Below are positions 1 through 8,579 of a DNA stretch of 38,320 bases, one piece after another; the first letter of the stretch is position 1, and every line of letters starts with the position of its first letter. Where the stretch lies: positions 1 through 38,320 of the forward strand of contig JAWWBX010000007.1 in NCBI GenBank assembly GCA_033720735.1, read 5' to 3'. The notes below the pieces were generated by a model, which had not been told where the DNA came from, did not search any database, and saw nothing but the letters and a program-made list of their open reading frames with translations. Source of the DNA: B8-G4 sp033720735. Its GTDB lineage: Bacteria > Bacteroidota > Bacteroidia > Chitinophagales > Saprospiraceae. The translations under genes were made by a program, and so were the position numbers.

Positions 1-192
1 AAGATACATAGTTCTAGTTCTTATTTTTGGGTGTTATGCAATATTGCCGCCTGCTACTTTGCTTACGCAGATGATCCCTTCTTATTTGCTTTTGAGGTAG
101 TAGGTGGCTTTTTTTTATCCCGTTGTGAACACCCGGGATCGCTCTCCAGCCGATCAACCAATCCACAGTTTCTACAACAATCAGGCTGAAAA
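1..192. other. Intergenic region at the window edge
   Basis: Region downstream of uvrA. I see no gene, RNA or terminator with a proper T-tract. An inverted repeat at 117-139 is discussed under rejected items. Confidence 0.5.
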
Positions 193-3063
193 TCAAACAG
201 TTAGGCTGGATGCCAGTTCCTCCTGAAGGAACCGGCCTGTGTAACTGTCAGCACATATGGCAACATCTTCGGGCGTGCCTGCACAAACAATCATCCCCCC
301 ACCCTTGCCACCTTCCGGACCCAGATCAATGAGATAATCGGCAACCTTGATCACGTCCAGGTTGTGCTCAATCACAATCACTGTATTACCCTTGTCCACG
401 AGCTCATTCAGCACCTTCACCAGATGCTGGATGTCCTCAAAATGCAAGCCGGTCGTGGGCTCGTCAAGGATGTACAGGGTCTGGCCGGTATCACGCTTCG
501 ACAACTCCTCGCTCAGCTTGACACGCTGGGCCTCACCACCGGACAGGGTCGTGGCTTGCTGCCCGAGAGAGATATAACCCAGGCCAACACTCTGGATCGT
601 GCGGAGCTTGCGGTAGATCGCAGGGATCGCAGCGAAAAATTCAACAGCCTCATCCACCGACATGTCCAGCACATCGCTGATCGACTTCCCTTTGTACAGG
701 ATCTCAAGGGTCTCCCGGTTGTAACGGCGTCCCTGGCAGGTTTCACAGTGCACCATGACATCGGGCAGGAAGTTCATCTCGATCACGCGCATCCCTGCAC
801 CCTGGCAGGTCTCGCAACGACCGCCTTTGACGTTAAAGGAAAACCGGCCGGGCTTGTAGCCACGGATCTTGGCCTCAGGGACATTGGTAAAGATCTTGCG
901 GATATCTGTAAATACCCCGGTGTAAGTGGCCGGGTTGGAGCGCGGAGTGCGCCCGATCGGCGACTGATCGATCTCGATCACCTTGTCGATGTGTTCGATC
1001 CCTTCGATCGCCGCATAGGGCAATGGCTTTTGAATGCTGTTGTACAAATGCTGCCGGAGAATGGGATAGAGGGTGTTGTTGATCAGTGACGACTTCCCGC
1101 TGCCGGAAACACCGGTGACGCAGCACAGCGTGCCCAGGGGGATCTCCACCGTGACCTCCTTGAGATTGTGCCCGTTGGCGCCGATGAGCCTGAGTACCTG
1201 GCCATTCCCCGCGCGCCGTTCTGGTGGAATCGCGATCGACTGGCGATTGTCGAGATAGGCAGCGGTCAAGGTTTGCTGCTGTCTGAATTTCTTTGGTGTT
1301 CCTTGCCCGACAAGATGACCACCCTGCGCACCAGCACCAGGACCCAGATCGATCACATAGTCTGCCTTGAGCATGATCTCCTTGTCGTGCTCCACGACAA
1401 TGACCGTATTCCCGATGTCGGTCAGCTCGCGCAGTGCCTTGATCAATCGCTGATTGTCACGCTGATGCAAGCCAATGCTCGGTTCGTCCAGGATGTACGT
1501 AATACCTGTGAGCTGTGAGCCGATCTGGGTGGCCAACCGGGTGCGCTGGGACTCTCCCCCGGACAAGGTCCGGGCCGGACGATTGAGATTGAGATAGTCC
1601 AGTCCGACATGCAACAGAAAGCCGACACGCATCGTGATCTCCTTGAGTACCTCGGAGCCGATCTCCGTCTGCCGCTTGTCCAGTGCCTTGGGCAGTTTTT
1701 TGAGCCACTCCGCCAGATCACTGAGATCCATTTCAGCAAGCTGGCCGATGTGTGTGTCAGCAAGTTTGAAGTGCAGCGACTCCTTTCTCAATCGGTAGCC
1801 GTCGCATTCCGGACAGACGCTGACCGTCATGAATCCTTCCGCCCAGCTACGGATGCGTTCAGATGACGAATCCTCGTACCAGCGTTTGAGCATGTTGACC
1901 AAGCCTTCCGCTGCCAACTCGTACGTGAAGTCGTGCTTGGTGTTGCTGAGATGGGTCGGGAATTTGTCGCTCCCGCCGTATAAAATGACCTGCAGAGCCT
2001 CTTCGGGGATCTCATTGACAGGCGTTGCAAACGTGAATTCATACTTCTTGCTGATGCGTCGCAGCTGGCGGAACGTCCAGTTGTCCCTGACCTCGCCAAA
2101 CGGCGCGATGCCCATCTCATTGATGCTGCGGCTGTCGTCCGGGATCACCTTGTCCATATCTACCTGGTTGAGCATGCCCAAACCCTTGCAGACAGGACAC
2201 GCCCCGTAAGGCGAGTTGAAGGAAAATGTATTCGGTGAAGGTTCTTCGTAAGAGATACCCGAATCGGGGCACATCAGGTGTTTCGAATAGGGTGTGACGT
2301 CCTCCGTATCGACATCAAGGATCATCATCAGTCCATTACCCATTTTGAGGGCCGTTTGCAGGGACGCGGTTAGCCGTGGCCGCTTGCTTTCCGAGACCCT
2401 GATCCGGTCGATGACCACTTCGATATCATGCGTCTTGTAGCGATCTACCTGCATGCGCGGTTCGAGATCGAGGATCTCACCGTCGACGCGGACCTTCGTA
2501 TAGCCTTGCTTGCGTACATAGTCAAATAACTCCCGGTAGTGTCCCTTGCGACCACGGACGACGGGGGCCAGGATGGCGATCTTGCGGTCGTGGAAATGCC
2601 CCTGGACCTGCTCGATGATCTGGTCTTCGGAATACCGGATCATCGGTTTGCCGGTGACGTATGAATACGCTTCGCCGATCCGGGCAAAAAGCAGGCGCAG
2701 GAAGTCATACACCTCAGTGGTCGTGCCAACGGTCGATCGCGGATTCCACCCGGTGGTCTTTTGTTCAATGCTGATCACGGGACTGAGGCCGGTGATCAAC
2801 TCGACGTCCGGCCGCTCCATATTGCCGATAAACTGCCGGGCATATGCCGAGAAGGTCTCCAGGTAGCGGCGCTGTCCTTCGGCGTAGATCGTGTCGAAGG
2901 CCAGCGAAGATTTACCACTCCCCGAAATGCCCGTGATGACGGTCAGTTTTTGATGGGGGATGCGCACGTCAATATCCTTGAGATTGTGCTCGCGCGCGCC
3001 GAACACCTCGATGTGTCCATTCTCAGATGCTACTCCGTTCGATCCGTTCTTTCTTTCTGCCAT
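193..3063 (-). CDS. uvrA: UvrABC excinuclease subunit A
   Basis: UvrA is the damage-recognition ATPase of nucleotide excision repair in the cytoplasm; it loads UvrB at DNA lesions. The 956-residue product has the full double-ABC layout. The first half has Walker A GISGSGKSS, a zinc module around CPVCKGLG and signature LSGGESQR. The second half has Walker A GVSGSGKSS, a second zinc finger built from two CETCQG motifs, signature LSGGEAQR and Walker B LYILDEPTTGLH. Length fits the family (about 940). I chose the ATG at 3063 (MAERKNG). The reading frame extends to a TTG at 3087, but that codon falls at the transcription start predicted from the -7 box at 3092-3099. No terminator with a T-tract is visible downstream. 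The next gene upstream is a separate unit with its own -7 box. Confidence 0.97.
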   Translation of the reverse strand: MAERKNGSNGVASENGHIEVFGAREHNLKDIDVRIPHQKLTVITGISGSGKSSLAFDTIYAEGQRRYLETFSAYARQFIGNMERPDVELITGLSPVISIEQKTTGWNPRSTVGTTTEVYDFLRLLFARIGEAYSYVTGKPMIRYSEDQIIEQVQGHFHDRKIAILAPVVRGRKGHYRELFDYVRKQGYTKVRVDGEILDLEPRMQVDRYKTHDIEVVIDRIRVSESKRPRLTASLQTALKMGNGLMMILDVDTEDVTPYSKHLMCPDSGISYEEPSPNTFSFNSPYGACPVCKGLGMLNQVDMDKVIPDDSRSINEMGIAPFGEVRDNWTFRQLRRISKKYEFTFATPVNEIPEEALQVILYGGSDKFPTHLSNTKHDFTYELAAEGLVNMLKRWYEDSSSERIRSWAEGFMTVSVCPECDGYRLRKESLHFKLADTHIGQLAEMDLSDLAEWLKKLPKALDKRQTEIGSEVLKEITMRVGFLLHVGLDYLNLNRPARTLSGGESQRTRLATQIGSQLTGITYILDEPSIGLHQRDNQRLIKALRELTDIGNTVIVVEHDKEIMLKADYVIDLGPGAGAQGGHLVGQGTPKKFRQQQTLTAAYLDNRQSIAIPPERRAGNGQVLRLIGANGHNLKEVTVEIPLGTLCCVTGVSGSGKSSLINNTLYPILRQHLYNSIQKPLPYAAIEGIEHIDKVIEIDQSPIGRTPRSNPATYTGVFTDIRKIFTNVPEAKIRGYKPGRFSFNVKGGRCETCQGAGMRVIEMNFLPDVMVHCETCQGRRYNRETLEILYKGKSISDVLDMSVDEAVEFFAAIPAIYRKLRTIQSVGLGYISLGQQATTLSGGEAQRVKLSEELSKRDTGQTLYILDEPTTGLHFEDIQHLVKVLNELVDKGNTVIVIEHNLDVIKVADYLIDLGPEGGKGGGMIVCAGTPEDVAICADSYTGRFLQEELASSLTV

Positions 3064-3091
3064 AAGACCCCCGTATCGGCAGGGCAAACCT

Positions 3092-3099
3092 CAAAGATA
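3092..3099 (-). promoter_or_regulatory. Bacteroidota -7 promoter element for uvrA
   Basis: Read on the minus strand this is TATCTTTG, an exact match to the Bacteroidota -7 consensus TAnnTTTG. The transcription start should lie around 3084-3087, giving a leader of about 22 bases before the ATG at 3063. I see no good TTTG -33 element at the expected distance, so the call rests on the -7 box and its position. Confidence 0.6.
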
Positions 3100-3172
3100 T
3101 GAGATATTGAAGTATCCGTTAATGTGTAGAGTACAATGTGGTGAAACGCCGGAAACGCGGTCATGGTTGTGA

Positions 3173-3997
3173 TCATTGCCGTTCGGGCCGGCTCATCGGA
3201 GGGCACTGCAGGGTGCCGACGTAGTAAACGATCCCCACGGTCAGGAAGCCAAACGAATCGTTGTTGCGACTATTGCCCCTTTGCCTTCCGGCTTCACCGA
3301 TGGGTTCGGCGACGACTTCGCCAGACCGGTCGGCAAGGGCTGCGGACAAGGGACCGCGCTGGGCCTCCAATTCGATCAGGTTGGGATAGACCGTACTGAC
3401 ATCATCCAGGTAGTCAGAAAAGAGTGCCCGCCCCGACACCTCCACATTGATGCTCCAGTGATAATTGACGTCCACTTTGAGACCGAATGCGTACACCAGT
3501 GATGGCTGGACCAGCGTGTATTCGCCACCGATCGGCTGTCCCTCGGTACCCAGCGGTTGCAAAGGCTCCCAGTTGCCCTGGTACAGTGTCTTGGGGTTGT
3601 AGTGATAGACGCCAAGTCCACCGGACAGATAAGGCGTGAAGAACTGGTCGTCACTCCCGTGCACGTAGGGCAGAAAATTGAACTCGATCTGGAAGGTGCC
3701 GTCGATGACATGGGATCGGAAGCTCAGGTTGCGTGCTTTTTGGAACGGGTTGTCGCTGTCGGCGTCGCGAGCCTCAAGGCGGCCGTACCCGGCCGTCATT
3801 TTGAAACTGAGCCGGTTATTAAAATTGTAGCGCCCGATCAGCCCCGCTGCCAGACCGGGCCGGTCAAGACGATAGGTCGTGTTGAGGTCACCAAAGTAGT
3901 GCGCACCCCCGAGCCAAAGGCCCACCTCATAGCCCTTCTGCGCCTGCCCAAGCACGCAACTCACAAGTACCAGGTAAATCGTAGGAATGATCCTCAT
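3173..3997 (-). CDS. DUF6089-type outer-membrane beta-barrel protein
   Basis: A 274-residue exported protein. A signal peptide (MRIIPTIYLVLVSCVLGQAQ) is followed by alternating strands typical of an 8-to-10-stranded outer-membrane barrel. These include the N-terminal EVGLWLGGAHYFGDLN, a YNFNNRLSFKMTAGYG strand pair, YLSGGLGVYHYNPK and a late SFGFLTVGIVYYVG strand. The GxxxYFGDLN start and the GVYHYNPK motif are typical of Bacteroidota DUF6089 proteins, whose function is unknown. A proline/arginine tail (about residues 262-274) follows the last predicted strand, which is unusual because barrels normally end in an aromatic residue. It has its own -7 box 14 bases upstream of the ATG, so it is probably transcribed alone. 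Confidence 0.8.
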   Translation of the reverse strand: MRIIPTIYLVLVSCVLGQAQKGYEVGLWLGGAHYFGDLNTTYRLDRPGLAAGLIGRYNFNNRLSFKMTAGYGRLEARDADSDNPFQKARNLSFRSHVIDGTFQIEFNFLPYVHGSDDQFFTPYLSGGLGVYHYNPKTLYQGNWEPLQPLGTEGQPIGGEYTLVQPSLVYAFGLKVDVNYHWSINVEVSGRALFSDYLDDVSTVYPNLIELEAQRGPLSAALADRSGEVVAEPIGEAGRQRGNSRNNDSFGFLTVGIVYYVGTLQCPPMSRPERQ

Positions 3998-4010
3998 TTC
4001 TGCAAAGCGG

Positions 4011-4018
4011 CAAAGTTA
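4011..4018 (-). promoter_or_regulatory. -7 promoter element for the DUF6089 gene
   Basis: On the minus strand this is TAACTTTG, an exact fit to TAnnTTTG. It ends 14 bases before the ATG at 3997, so the message would have a leader of only about 7 bases. A matching -33 TTTG is not obvious. Confidence 0.55.
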
Positions 4019-4077
4019 GGATAAAACGCGTCTTGATCACCCTGTGGTATCCCTGTGTGAGCGCGACTTGGCAGTTG

Positions 4078-4797
4078 TCAGCCGGCATACAATAGGAAGA
4101 TCGCAGGGCGTTTGTGCAGGTCGGGTGTGCCGGCCTTGCGCCATGCTGCCACAGTCGCGGTGACCACATATTCGTCCGGATCGGTGAGATCACGTGCGAC
4201 GCACAGCAGCGTCTCAGGGGAAAGAGTCTCCAGACACGCGGTATAGATCTGCTGATTCCGGTATGGCGCCTCAATAAAGATCTGGGTAGTGCGCGTACGG
4301 CGGCTCTCCGATTCGAGCCTGCGCAACACACCGGGCAGCTTGTCGCGTTTCGGGGTGAGGTACCCGAGAAAGCAAAAACGCTGTCCGTTCATGCCCGAGG
4401 CCATCAGGGCCAGGATGATACTCGAAGGACCAACGAGTGGCTTCACCTCAATTCCCTGCTCATGCGCATGCCTGACGACGTGAGCACCGGGATCGGCGAT
4501 CGCCGGGCAGCCCGCCTCACTCATTAGTCCGACGTCGTGACCTTCCAGTGCGGGTCGCAAGAGCTGCTCGAGATCAAAGGATGTTTCGTAGCGCAGCTCC
4601 AAAATGGTGAGTTCGTTGATGCGATAGGGGGGATTGGTCGACTTGATCAGGCGGCGCGCAGTGCGGGCATTCTCGACGATAAAGAAGCGAAGCCTGTGGA
4701 TGGCAGCGATCACCTCCGCCGGCAGGGAGGGCAGATTGCCAGGTGCAATGGGTACAGGTATCAGTATGAGTGCTCCCCGGCCGGACTGGTGCTGCAT
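4078..4797 (-). CDS. SAM-dependent methyltransferase, RsmI/tetrapyrrole methylase family
   Basis: A 239-residue cytoplasmic protein of the tetrapyrrole-methylase fold, in the branch related to RsmI, which 2'-O-methylates C1402 of 16S rRNA. Visible family features are the N-terminal strand LILIPVPIAPGNLPSLP, the block FFIVENARTARR (RsmI has AEDTR here), the SAM-pocket segment GLMSEAGCPAIADPG, and VGPSSIILALMASGMNG followed by FIEAPYRN. This is the divergent form common in Bacteroidota, so exact rRNA specificity is not assured. The ATG at 4797 is preferred over an in-frame TTG at 4857, because that extension would cover the promoter and start of the divergent scpA gene. Confidence 0.85.
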   Translation of the reverse strand: MQHQSGRGALILIPVPIAPGNLPSLPAEVIAAIHRLRFFIVENARTARRLIKSTNPPYRINELTILELRYETSFDLEQLLRPALEGHDVGLMSEAGCPAIADPGAHVVRHAHEQGIEVKPLVGPSSIILALMASGMNGQRFCFLGYLTPKRDKLPGVLRRLESESRRTRTTQIFIEAPYRNQQIYTACLETLSPETLLCVARDLTDPDEYVVTATVAAWRKAGTPDLHKRPAIFLLYAG

Positions 4798-4822
4798 ATG
4801 CTGAGAGATGGTTTTCGTGACC

Positions 4823-4852
4823 TTGCGAATATCCCCGCCGTAGCTACCTTTG
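4823..4852 (+). promoter_or_regulatory. scpA promoter (TTG-N19-TAnnTTTG)
   Basis: TTG at 4823-4825, a 19-base spacer, then TACCTTTG at 4845-4852: both elements fit the Bacteroidota vegetative promoter. The predicted start is about 4858-4860, only a few bases before the GTG at 4867. The message would be nearly leaderless. This settles the scpA start against the much longer open frame that begins at 4537. Confidence 0.75.
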
Positions 4853-4866
4853 CCCAAACCGCGTGT

Positions 4867-5619
4867 GTGACCTACACCATCAAGATCGATCGCTTCGAGG
4901 GGCCGTTTGACCTGCTCCTCTTTTTTATTGAGCGGGACGAACTCGACATCTACGACATTCCGATCGCCAAAATTACTGACGATTTTCTTTCCTATATCCG
5001 TGAGATGGACTCACTCAACATCGATCTGGCCAGTGAGTTCATCCTGGTGGCCGCCACGCTGATGCGGATCAAAGCCAAAATGCTCCTGCCCCGGAAGGAG
5101 CTTGATGAAGAGGGCAACGAGATTGATCCGCGCGATGAGCTGGTACAGCGGCTGATCGAGTACAAGCAGTACAAGGCCATCCTTGAAGATCTGCGCACGT
5201 TCGAAGAGGCCCGTGCCCAGGCCAGCACGCGCGGCAATGCGTCGGACGAATTGCACCAGATCGCCACCCGGGCGCTGGTGGATGTGGAACTCGAGTCCGT
5301 CACCCTGTTCAAGCTCCTCAAGGCATTCAGCCAGGTCATAGAACGCTTCAACGAGGAGCAGCGCAAGGCGGTGCATACAGTGGCCCGCTACAATTACACC
5401 GTCCAGGACCAGCAGGCACTGATCCTCGAGTCGTTGCAGGTGCAGCAACGCGCCGATTTTGCCAGCGTATTCGGTGCCTGCGAGAACCGTATTCATGCGA
5501 TTGTGACATTTCTGGCCCTGCTGGAGCTGCTCAACCGGCAGCGCATCCATATCACCCCGGGAATGGGCACCAACAACTTCTGGATCAGCATGGGCAACGG
5601 CACGGATGAGGAGGAATAG
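4867..5619 (+). CDS. scpA: Segregation and condensation protein A (kleisin)
   Basis: ScpA is the kleisin that bridges the SMC heads with ScpB in the bacterial condensin complex and is needed for chromosome segregation. The 250-residue product starts (V/M)TYTIKIDRFEGPFDLLLF and continues ERDELDIYDIPIAKITDDF, the classic ScpA N-terminal domain. The segment EFILVAATLMRIKAKMLLP is the SMC-neck-binding helix. The C-terminal winged helix is near FLALLELLNRQRIHI. I chose a GTG start at 4867, supported by the promoter ending at 4852 and by homology beginning exactly there. An upstream in-frame ATG at 4798 lies inside or ahead of the promoter. No scpB is visible in this window. Confidence 0.93.
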   Translation: MTYTIKIDRFEGPFDLLLFFIERDELDIYDIPIAKITDDFLSYIREMDSLNIDLASEFILVAATLMRIKAKMLLPRKELDEEGNEIDPRDELVQRLIEYKQYKAILEDLRTFEEARAQASTRGNASDELHQIATRALVDVELESVTLFKLLKAFSQVIERFNEEQRKAVHTVARYNYTVQDQQALILESLQVQQRADFASVFGACENRIHAIVTFLALLELLNRQRIHITPGMGTNNFWISMGNGTDEEE

Positions 5620-5692
5620 CGGCCTTGGTCGCATTTTTCCTGAAGCGCCGTCAACATCCGCGCAGGTGCCCGGTTTATAGAGTACTGACAGC

Positions 5693-5722
5693 TTTGTCGT
5701 TACCCCAAAAAAGGTATCTTTG
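5693..5722 (+). promoter_or_regulatory. atpD-atpC promoter
   Basis: TTTG at 5693-5696, an 18-base spacer, then TATCTTTG at 5715-5722. The predicted transcription start is near 5729, leaving a leader of about 30 bases before the ATG at 5761. There is no Shine-Dalgarno sequence in front of atpD, which is common in this phylum. Confidence 0.75.
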
Positions 5723-5760
5723 CAGCGATTTTCTGAAACCTAGTAATCCGAATACATTTC

Positions 5761-7278
5761 ATGGCGAATATTGGCTTAGTTAAGCAGGTGATCGGTCCGG
5801 TTGTAGACGTCAGTTTTGCTGGCGAAGACACAGAACTCCCGGAGATCCTCAACGCGCTCGTGATCACGCGCGAAACAGGTGAAGAACTGATATTGGAAGT
5901 ACAACAGCACCTGGGTGAAGACAGTGTGCGGACAGTGGCGATGGACTCGACCGACGGTCTGATGCGCGGCATGCGGGTGACTGATACCGGGAAACCGATT
6001 GCCATGCCTACCGGAGATGCCATCAAAGGGCGTTTGTTTAACGTTGTCGGCGAAGCCATCGACGGCCTCGGCCCGGTGACGAAAGACGAGAATGCCTATC
6101 CCATTCACCGCAAACCTCCAACCTACGAAGAGCTGTCAACAGAAAGTGAAGTGCTGTACACGGGGATCAAGGTCATTGACCTGATCGAACCGTATGCCAA
6201 GGGGGGTAAGATCGGTCTCTTTGGAGGGGCCGGTGTGGGCAAGACGGTCATCATCATGGAGCTGATCAATAACATCGCCAAAGGATACGAAGGGATCTCT
6301 GTGTTTGCAGGCGTTGGCGAGCGCACGCGCGAAGGCAATGACCTGCTGCGCGAAATGATCGAATCGGGTGTCATCAAGTACGGCGAAGCGTTTGCCGAGA
6401 GCATGGAAGAAGGCGGATGGGACCTGACCAAGGTCGACTATGATGCACTGAGCAAATCACAGGCGACCCTGGTATTTGGTCAGATGAATGAGCCACCAGG
6501 TGCGCGGGCACGGGTGGCCCTCTCCGGGCTGACCGTCGCCGAATATTACCGTGACGGTGACCTGAGCGATCCGACCGGCGGTCGTGATATCCTCTTCTTT
6601 ATCGACAACATTTTCCGCTTTACCCAGGCTGGCTCCGAGGTGTCGGCACTACTGGGACGGATGCCTTCGGCCGTGGGATACCAGCCGACCCTGGCGACGG
6701 AAATGGGTATCATGCAGGAGCGGATCACCTCGACCAAGCGGGGATCGATCACCTCCGTACAGGCGGTGTATGTACCCGCTGATGACCTTACGGACCCTGC
6801 GCCGGCTACCACGTTTGCCCACCTGGATGCGACCACGGTATTGAGCAGAAAGATCGCCTCGTTGGGGATCTACCCGGCCGTCGACCCGCTCGACTCGACT
6901 TCGCGGATCATGGATCCGAATATTCTCGGAGAAGCACATTACAATACGGCGCAGGACGTTCGGAATATCCTGCAACGTTATAACGAATTGCAGGACATCA
7001 TCGCGATTCTCGGGATGGAAGAGCTGTCTGATGAAGACAAGCAGGTCGTACACCGGGCACGCCGGGTACAGCGCTTCCTGTCACAACCGTTTCACGTGGC
7101 CGAGCAGTTTACCGGGACACCGGGAGTGCTGGTACCGATCGAGGAGACCATTCGCGGGTTCCGCATGATCCTGGACGGTGAGATGGATGAGTATCCGGAG
7201 TCGGCGTTCCACATGAAAGGTTCGATCGACGAAGTGATCGAGGCCGGTAAGAAAATGCTGGAAGAACTCGAAGCGTAA
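5761..7278 (+). CDS. atpD: F-type ATP synthase beta subunit
   Basis: The catalytic subunit of the F1 sector at the inner membrane, 505 residues. The P-loop GGAGVGKT spans about residues 155-162 with catalytic Lys161. The downstream sequences GVGERTREGNDL, ALSGLTVAEYYRD, DILFFIDNIFRFTQAGSEVSALLGRMPSAVGYQPTL (given here only as a landmark region, roughly residues 278-312) and the C-terminal EETIRGF segment are all typical. It is followed after 3 bases by atpC. The remaining ATP synthase genes are not in the window. Separation of atpDC from the main atp operon is normal in Bacteroidota. Confidence 0.98.
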   Translation: MANIGLVKQVIGPVVDVSFAGEDTELPEILNALVITRETGEELILEVQQHLGEDSVRTVAMDSTDGLMRGMRVTDTGKPIAMPTGDAIKGRLFNVVGEAIDGLGPVTKDENAYPIHRKPPTYEELSTESEVLYTGIKVIDLIEPYAKGGKIGLFGGAGVGKTVIIMELINNIAKGYEGISVFAGVGERTREGNDLLREMIESGVIKYGEAFAESMEEGGWDLTKVDYDALSKSQATLVFGQMNEPPGARARVALSGLTVAEYYRDGDLSDPTGGRDILFFIDNIFRFTQAGSEVSALLGRMPSAVGYQPTLATEMGIMQERITSTKRGSITSVQAVYVPADDLTDPAPATTFAHLDATTVLSRKIASLGIYPAVDPLDSTSRIMDPNILGEAHYNTAQDVRNILQRYNELQDIIAILGMEELSDEDKQVVHRARRVQRFLSQPFHVAEQFTGTPGVLVPIEETIRGFRMILDGEMDEYPESAFHMKGSIDEVIEAGKKMLEELEA

Positions 7279-7281
7279 GGT

Positions 7282-7539
7282 ATGAATCTGACCATCCTGA
7301 CTCCAGAGAAAGAACTGTACAGCGGGTCCGTCCGCTCGGTCAAGGTGCCCGGAAGCGGTGGCCAGTTTGAGGTGCTCAGCGGGCATGCCCCGATCGTATC
7401 GAGCCTCGACAAGGGCACCGTGCGTGTTGTTGACACCAACGGTGACCGCAAGGAGTATGCGATCGAGAAGGGATTTATCGAGGTGCTGCACAACGATGTA
7501 TCGGTGCTGGTGACACAGGCTGACGCACCGTCAGAGTAG
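7282..7539 (+). CDS. atpC: F-type ATP synthase epsilon subunit (short form)
   Basis: An 85-residue protein matching only the N-terminal beta-sandwich domain of epsilon: LTILTPEKELYSGSVRSVKVPG, then GQFEVLSGHAPIVSSL, then a final strand with EVLHNDVSVLV. Classical epsilon subunits are about 130-140 residues and carry a C-terminal pair of inhibitory helices. Those are missing here, as in many Bacteroidota and in green sulfur bacteria. The ATG is 3 bases after the atpD stop with a weak AAGG motif before it, so translation is probably coupled. The gene is followed by a hairpin terminator. Confidence 0.95.
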   Translation: MNLTILTPEKELYSGSVRSVKVPGSGGQFEVLSGHAPIVSSLDKGTVRVVDTNGDRKEYAIEKGFIEVLHNDVSVLVTQADAPSE

Positions 7540-7565
7540 GAATTCTTACACGACTATAACGGGAA

Positions 7566-7592
7566 GGGCTGCACGCATGTGCGGCCCTTTTT
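7566..7592 (+). terminator. Rho-independent terminator after atpDC
   Basis: A 9-base-pair stem (GGGCTGCAC with GTGCGGCCC, one G-T wobble) closes a GCAT loop and is followed by TTTTT. It lies 26 bases after the atpC stop. The minus-strand DUF1232 gene ends at 7595 just beyond it. On that strand the stem is followed by only two T's, so it may act weakly in both directions. Confidence 0.85.
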
Positions 7593-7594
7593 CA

Positions 7595-7963
7595 TTACAG
7601 CTTTTCGTCAACGGCCTGGAGTGAGGCGACATCAAGCGTGCCAAACAGCGCCTTGACGCGCTTGCGTGCTTCGATCCGCACATCATGGTTGATATAGGAG
7701 GCAATCGTGACAAGACCAAACGTCAGGACACCAAGGTCGTCGGTATATCCGATGATCGGCGTCAGATCGGGAACCGCATCAAAGGGCGCCAGCAGATAGC
7801 CGAGCGCTCCCACAATAATATTCTTGGCCCAAAGAGGCGTCTCCTTGCGGCGGAAAGCATGGACCATCAGTAGTGCCGCATACACCGTCTGCTGACCCAT
7901 GATGCGGAAATGGTGCTTGATACGCTGCCAAACACGTCCGATGGATGGTTTTCTGATACGCAT
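7595..7963 (-). CDS. DUF1232 (YkvA-like) small membrane-associated protein
   Basis: A 122-residue protein with the DUF1232 core: WAKNIIVGALGYLLAPFDAVPDLTPIIGYTDDLGVLTF. The family is defined by this short helical hairpin with a P-x-D-x-(I/V)-P-D motif (here APFDAVPDLTP); its function is not established. An N-terminal basic helix (MRIRKPSIGRVWQRIKHHFR) precedes a region that may be amphipathic. I use the ATG at 7963. The frame stays open far upstream, but that stretch is antisense to exbD and unlike the family. It is divergent from exbD with about 88 bases between them. Confidence 0.8.
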   Translation of the reverse strand: MRIRKPSIGRVWQRIKHHFRIMGQQTVYAALLMVHAFRRKETPLWAKNIIVGALGYLLAPFDAVPDLTPIIGYTDDLGVLTFGLVTIASYINHDVRIEARKRVKALFGTLDVASLQAVDEKL

Positions 7964-8051
7964 TGCACATGTAACATACAGAAACGCTGCCGGAGTTCCC
8001 GCTACGCACACCGACCCCGCGGTATCGCTGCATCTATCAGAGAAAAGAATC

Positions 8052-8579
8052 ATGCCAGCAAGGCGTGTTCCGGATGAGGTGCCCGGCGGCGCGATGGCCG
8101 ACATCGGCTTCCTGCTACTGGTCTTTTTCTTTGTGACGACTACCATTGCCGAGGACCGTGGTATTCTGGTCCGCCTGCCGCCCTGGGACGAGCGCGCGGT
8201 TGACATCGCCGCCCGGAATGTGCTGCACATCCATGTGAATGCGGCCAACGAGCTGATGGTAGCCGGGCAGATGACAACGACTGATCGACTTCCGCATATG
8301 ATCCGGCAGTTTGTCCTCAATCCGGAAGAAGATGCATCGGGCGCATCCTCACCGAGGAAAGCAGTGTTGAGTCTTTATACTGACCGAAGTACAGCCTACG
8401 CTGCGTATCTCGAGATCTACGACACGCTCAAACGCACGTATCGCCGGATGTGGGAAGACGAGTCTGTGCGCCGGTATGATATTCCCTATCAAGACTTGCG
8501 TGAGGCGCAGCGGCAGGCTGTGCGCCACGCAATTCCGTTTGTCGTTTCGGAGGCGGAGCCGACATCCGACCAGAAGTGA
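8052..8579 (+). CDS. ExbD/TolR-family biopolymer transport protein
   Basis: A 175-residue inner-membrane protein. ExbD with ExbB and TonB uses the proton gradient to energise outer-membrane transport. The N-terminal sequence contains GGAMADIGFLLLVFFFVTTTI, the single transmembrane helix (about residues 14-33) with the conserved Asp of ExbD in MADIGF. The rest is a periplasmic domain. The start at 8052 (MPARRVPDEVPGG) fits the family; the frame extends to 7899, but that would overlap the divergent DUF1232 gene. No exbB or tonB is adjacent, which is unusual. The stop codon abuts that of the convergent deacetylase gene with no base between. Confidence 0.85.
   Translation: MPARRVPDEVPGGAMADIGFLLLVFFFVTTTIAEDRGILVRLPPWDERAVDIAARNVLHIHVNAANELMVAGQMTTTDRLPHMIRQFVLNPEEDASGASSPRKAVLSLYTDRSTAYAAYLEIYDTLKRTYRRMWEDESVRRYDIPYQDLREAQRQAVRHAIPFVVSEAEPTSDQK

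Noticed and set aside
117..139. Inverted repeat ATCCCG/CGGGAT as uvrA terminator
   Set aside because: The run of T's lies on the plus strand before the repeat, so on the uvrA strand the stem is followed by A's, which is the wrong polarity for an intrinsic terminator.
14..196. 60-codon minus-strand reading frame behind uvrA
   Set aside because: It opens with TTG at the end of uvrA, has no domain or signal features, and its composition looks random and rich in basic residues. Coding support is lacking.
364..1089. 241-codon plus-strand reading frame inside uvrA
   Set aside because: It lies antisense to well-conserved uvrA sequence and its protein has no recognisable motif; it arises from codon bias on the opposite strand.
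4537..4866. N-terminal extension of ScpA
   Set aside because: The extension is antisense to the RsmI-like gene and precedes the scpA promoter at 4823-4852; homology begins only at the GTG at 4867.
7964..8320. Upstream extension of the DUF1232 protein
   Set aside because: It lies antisense to exbD and the translated stretch has no resemblance to the family; the ATG at 7963 gives the normal size.
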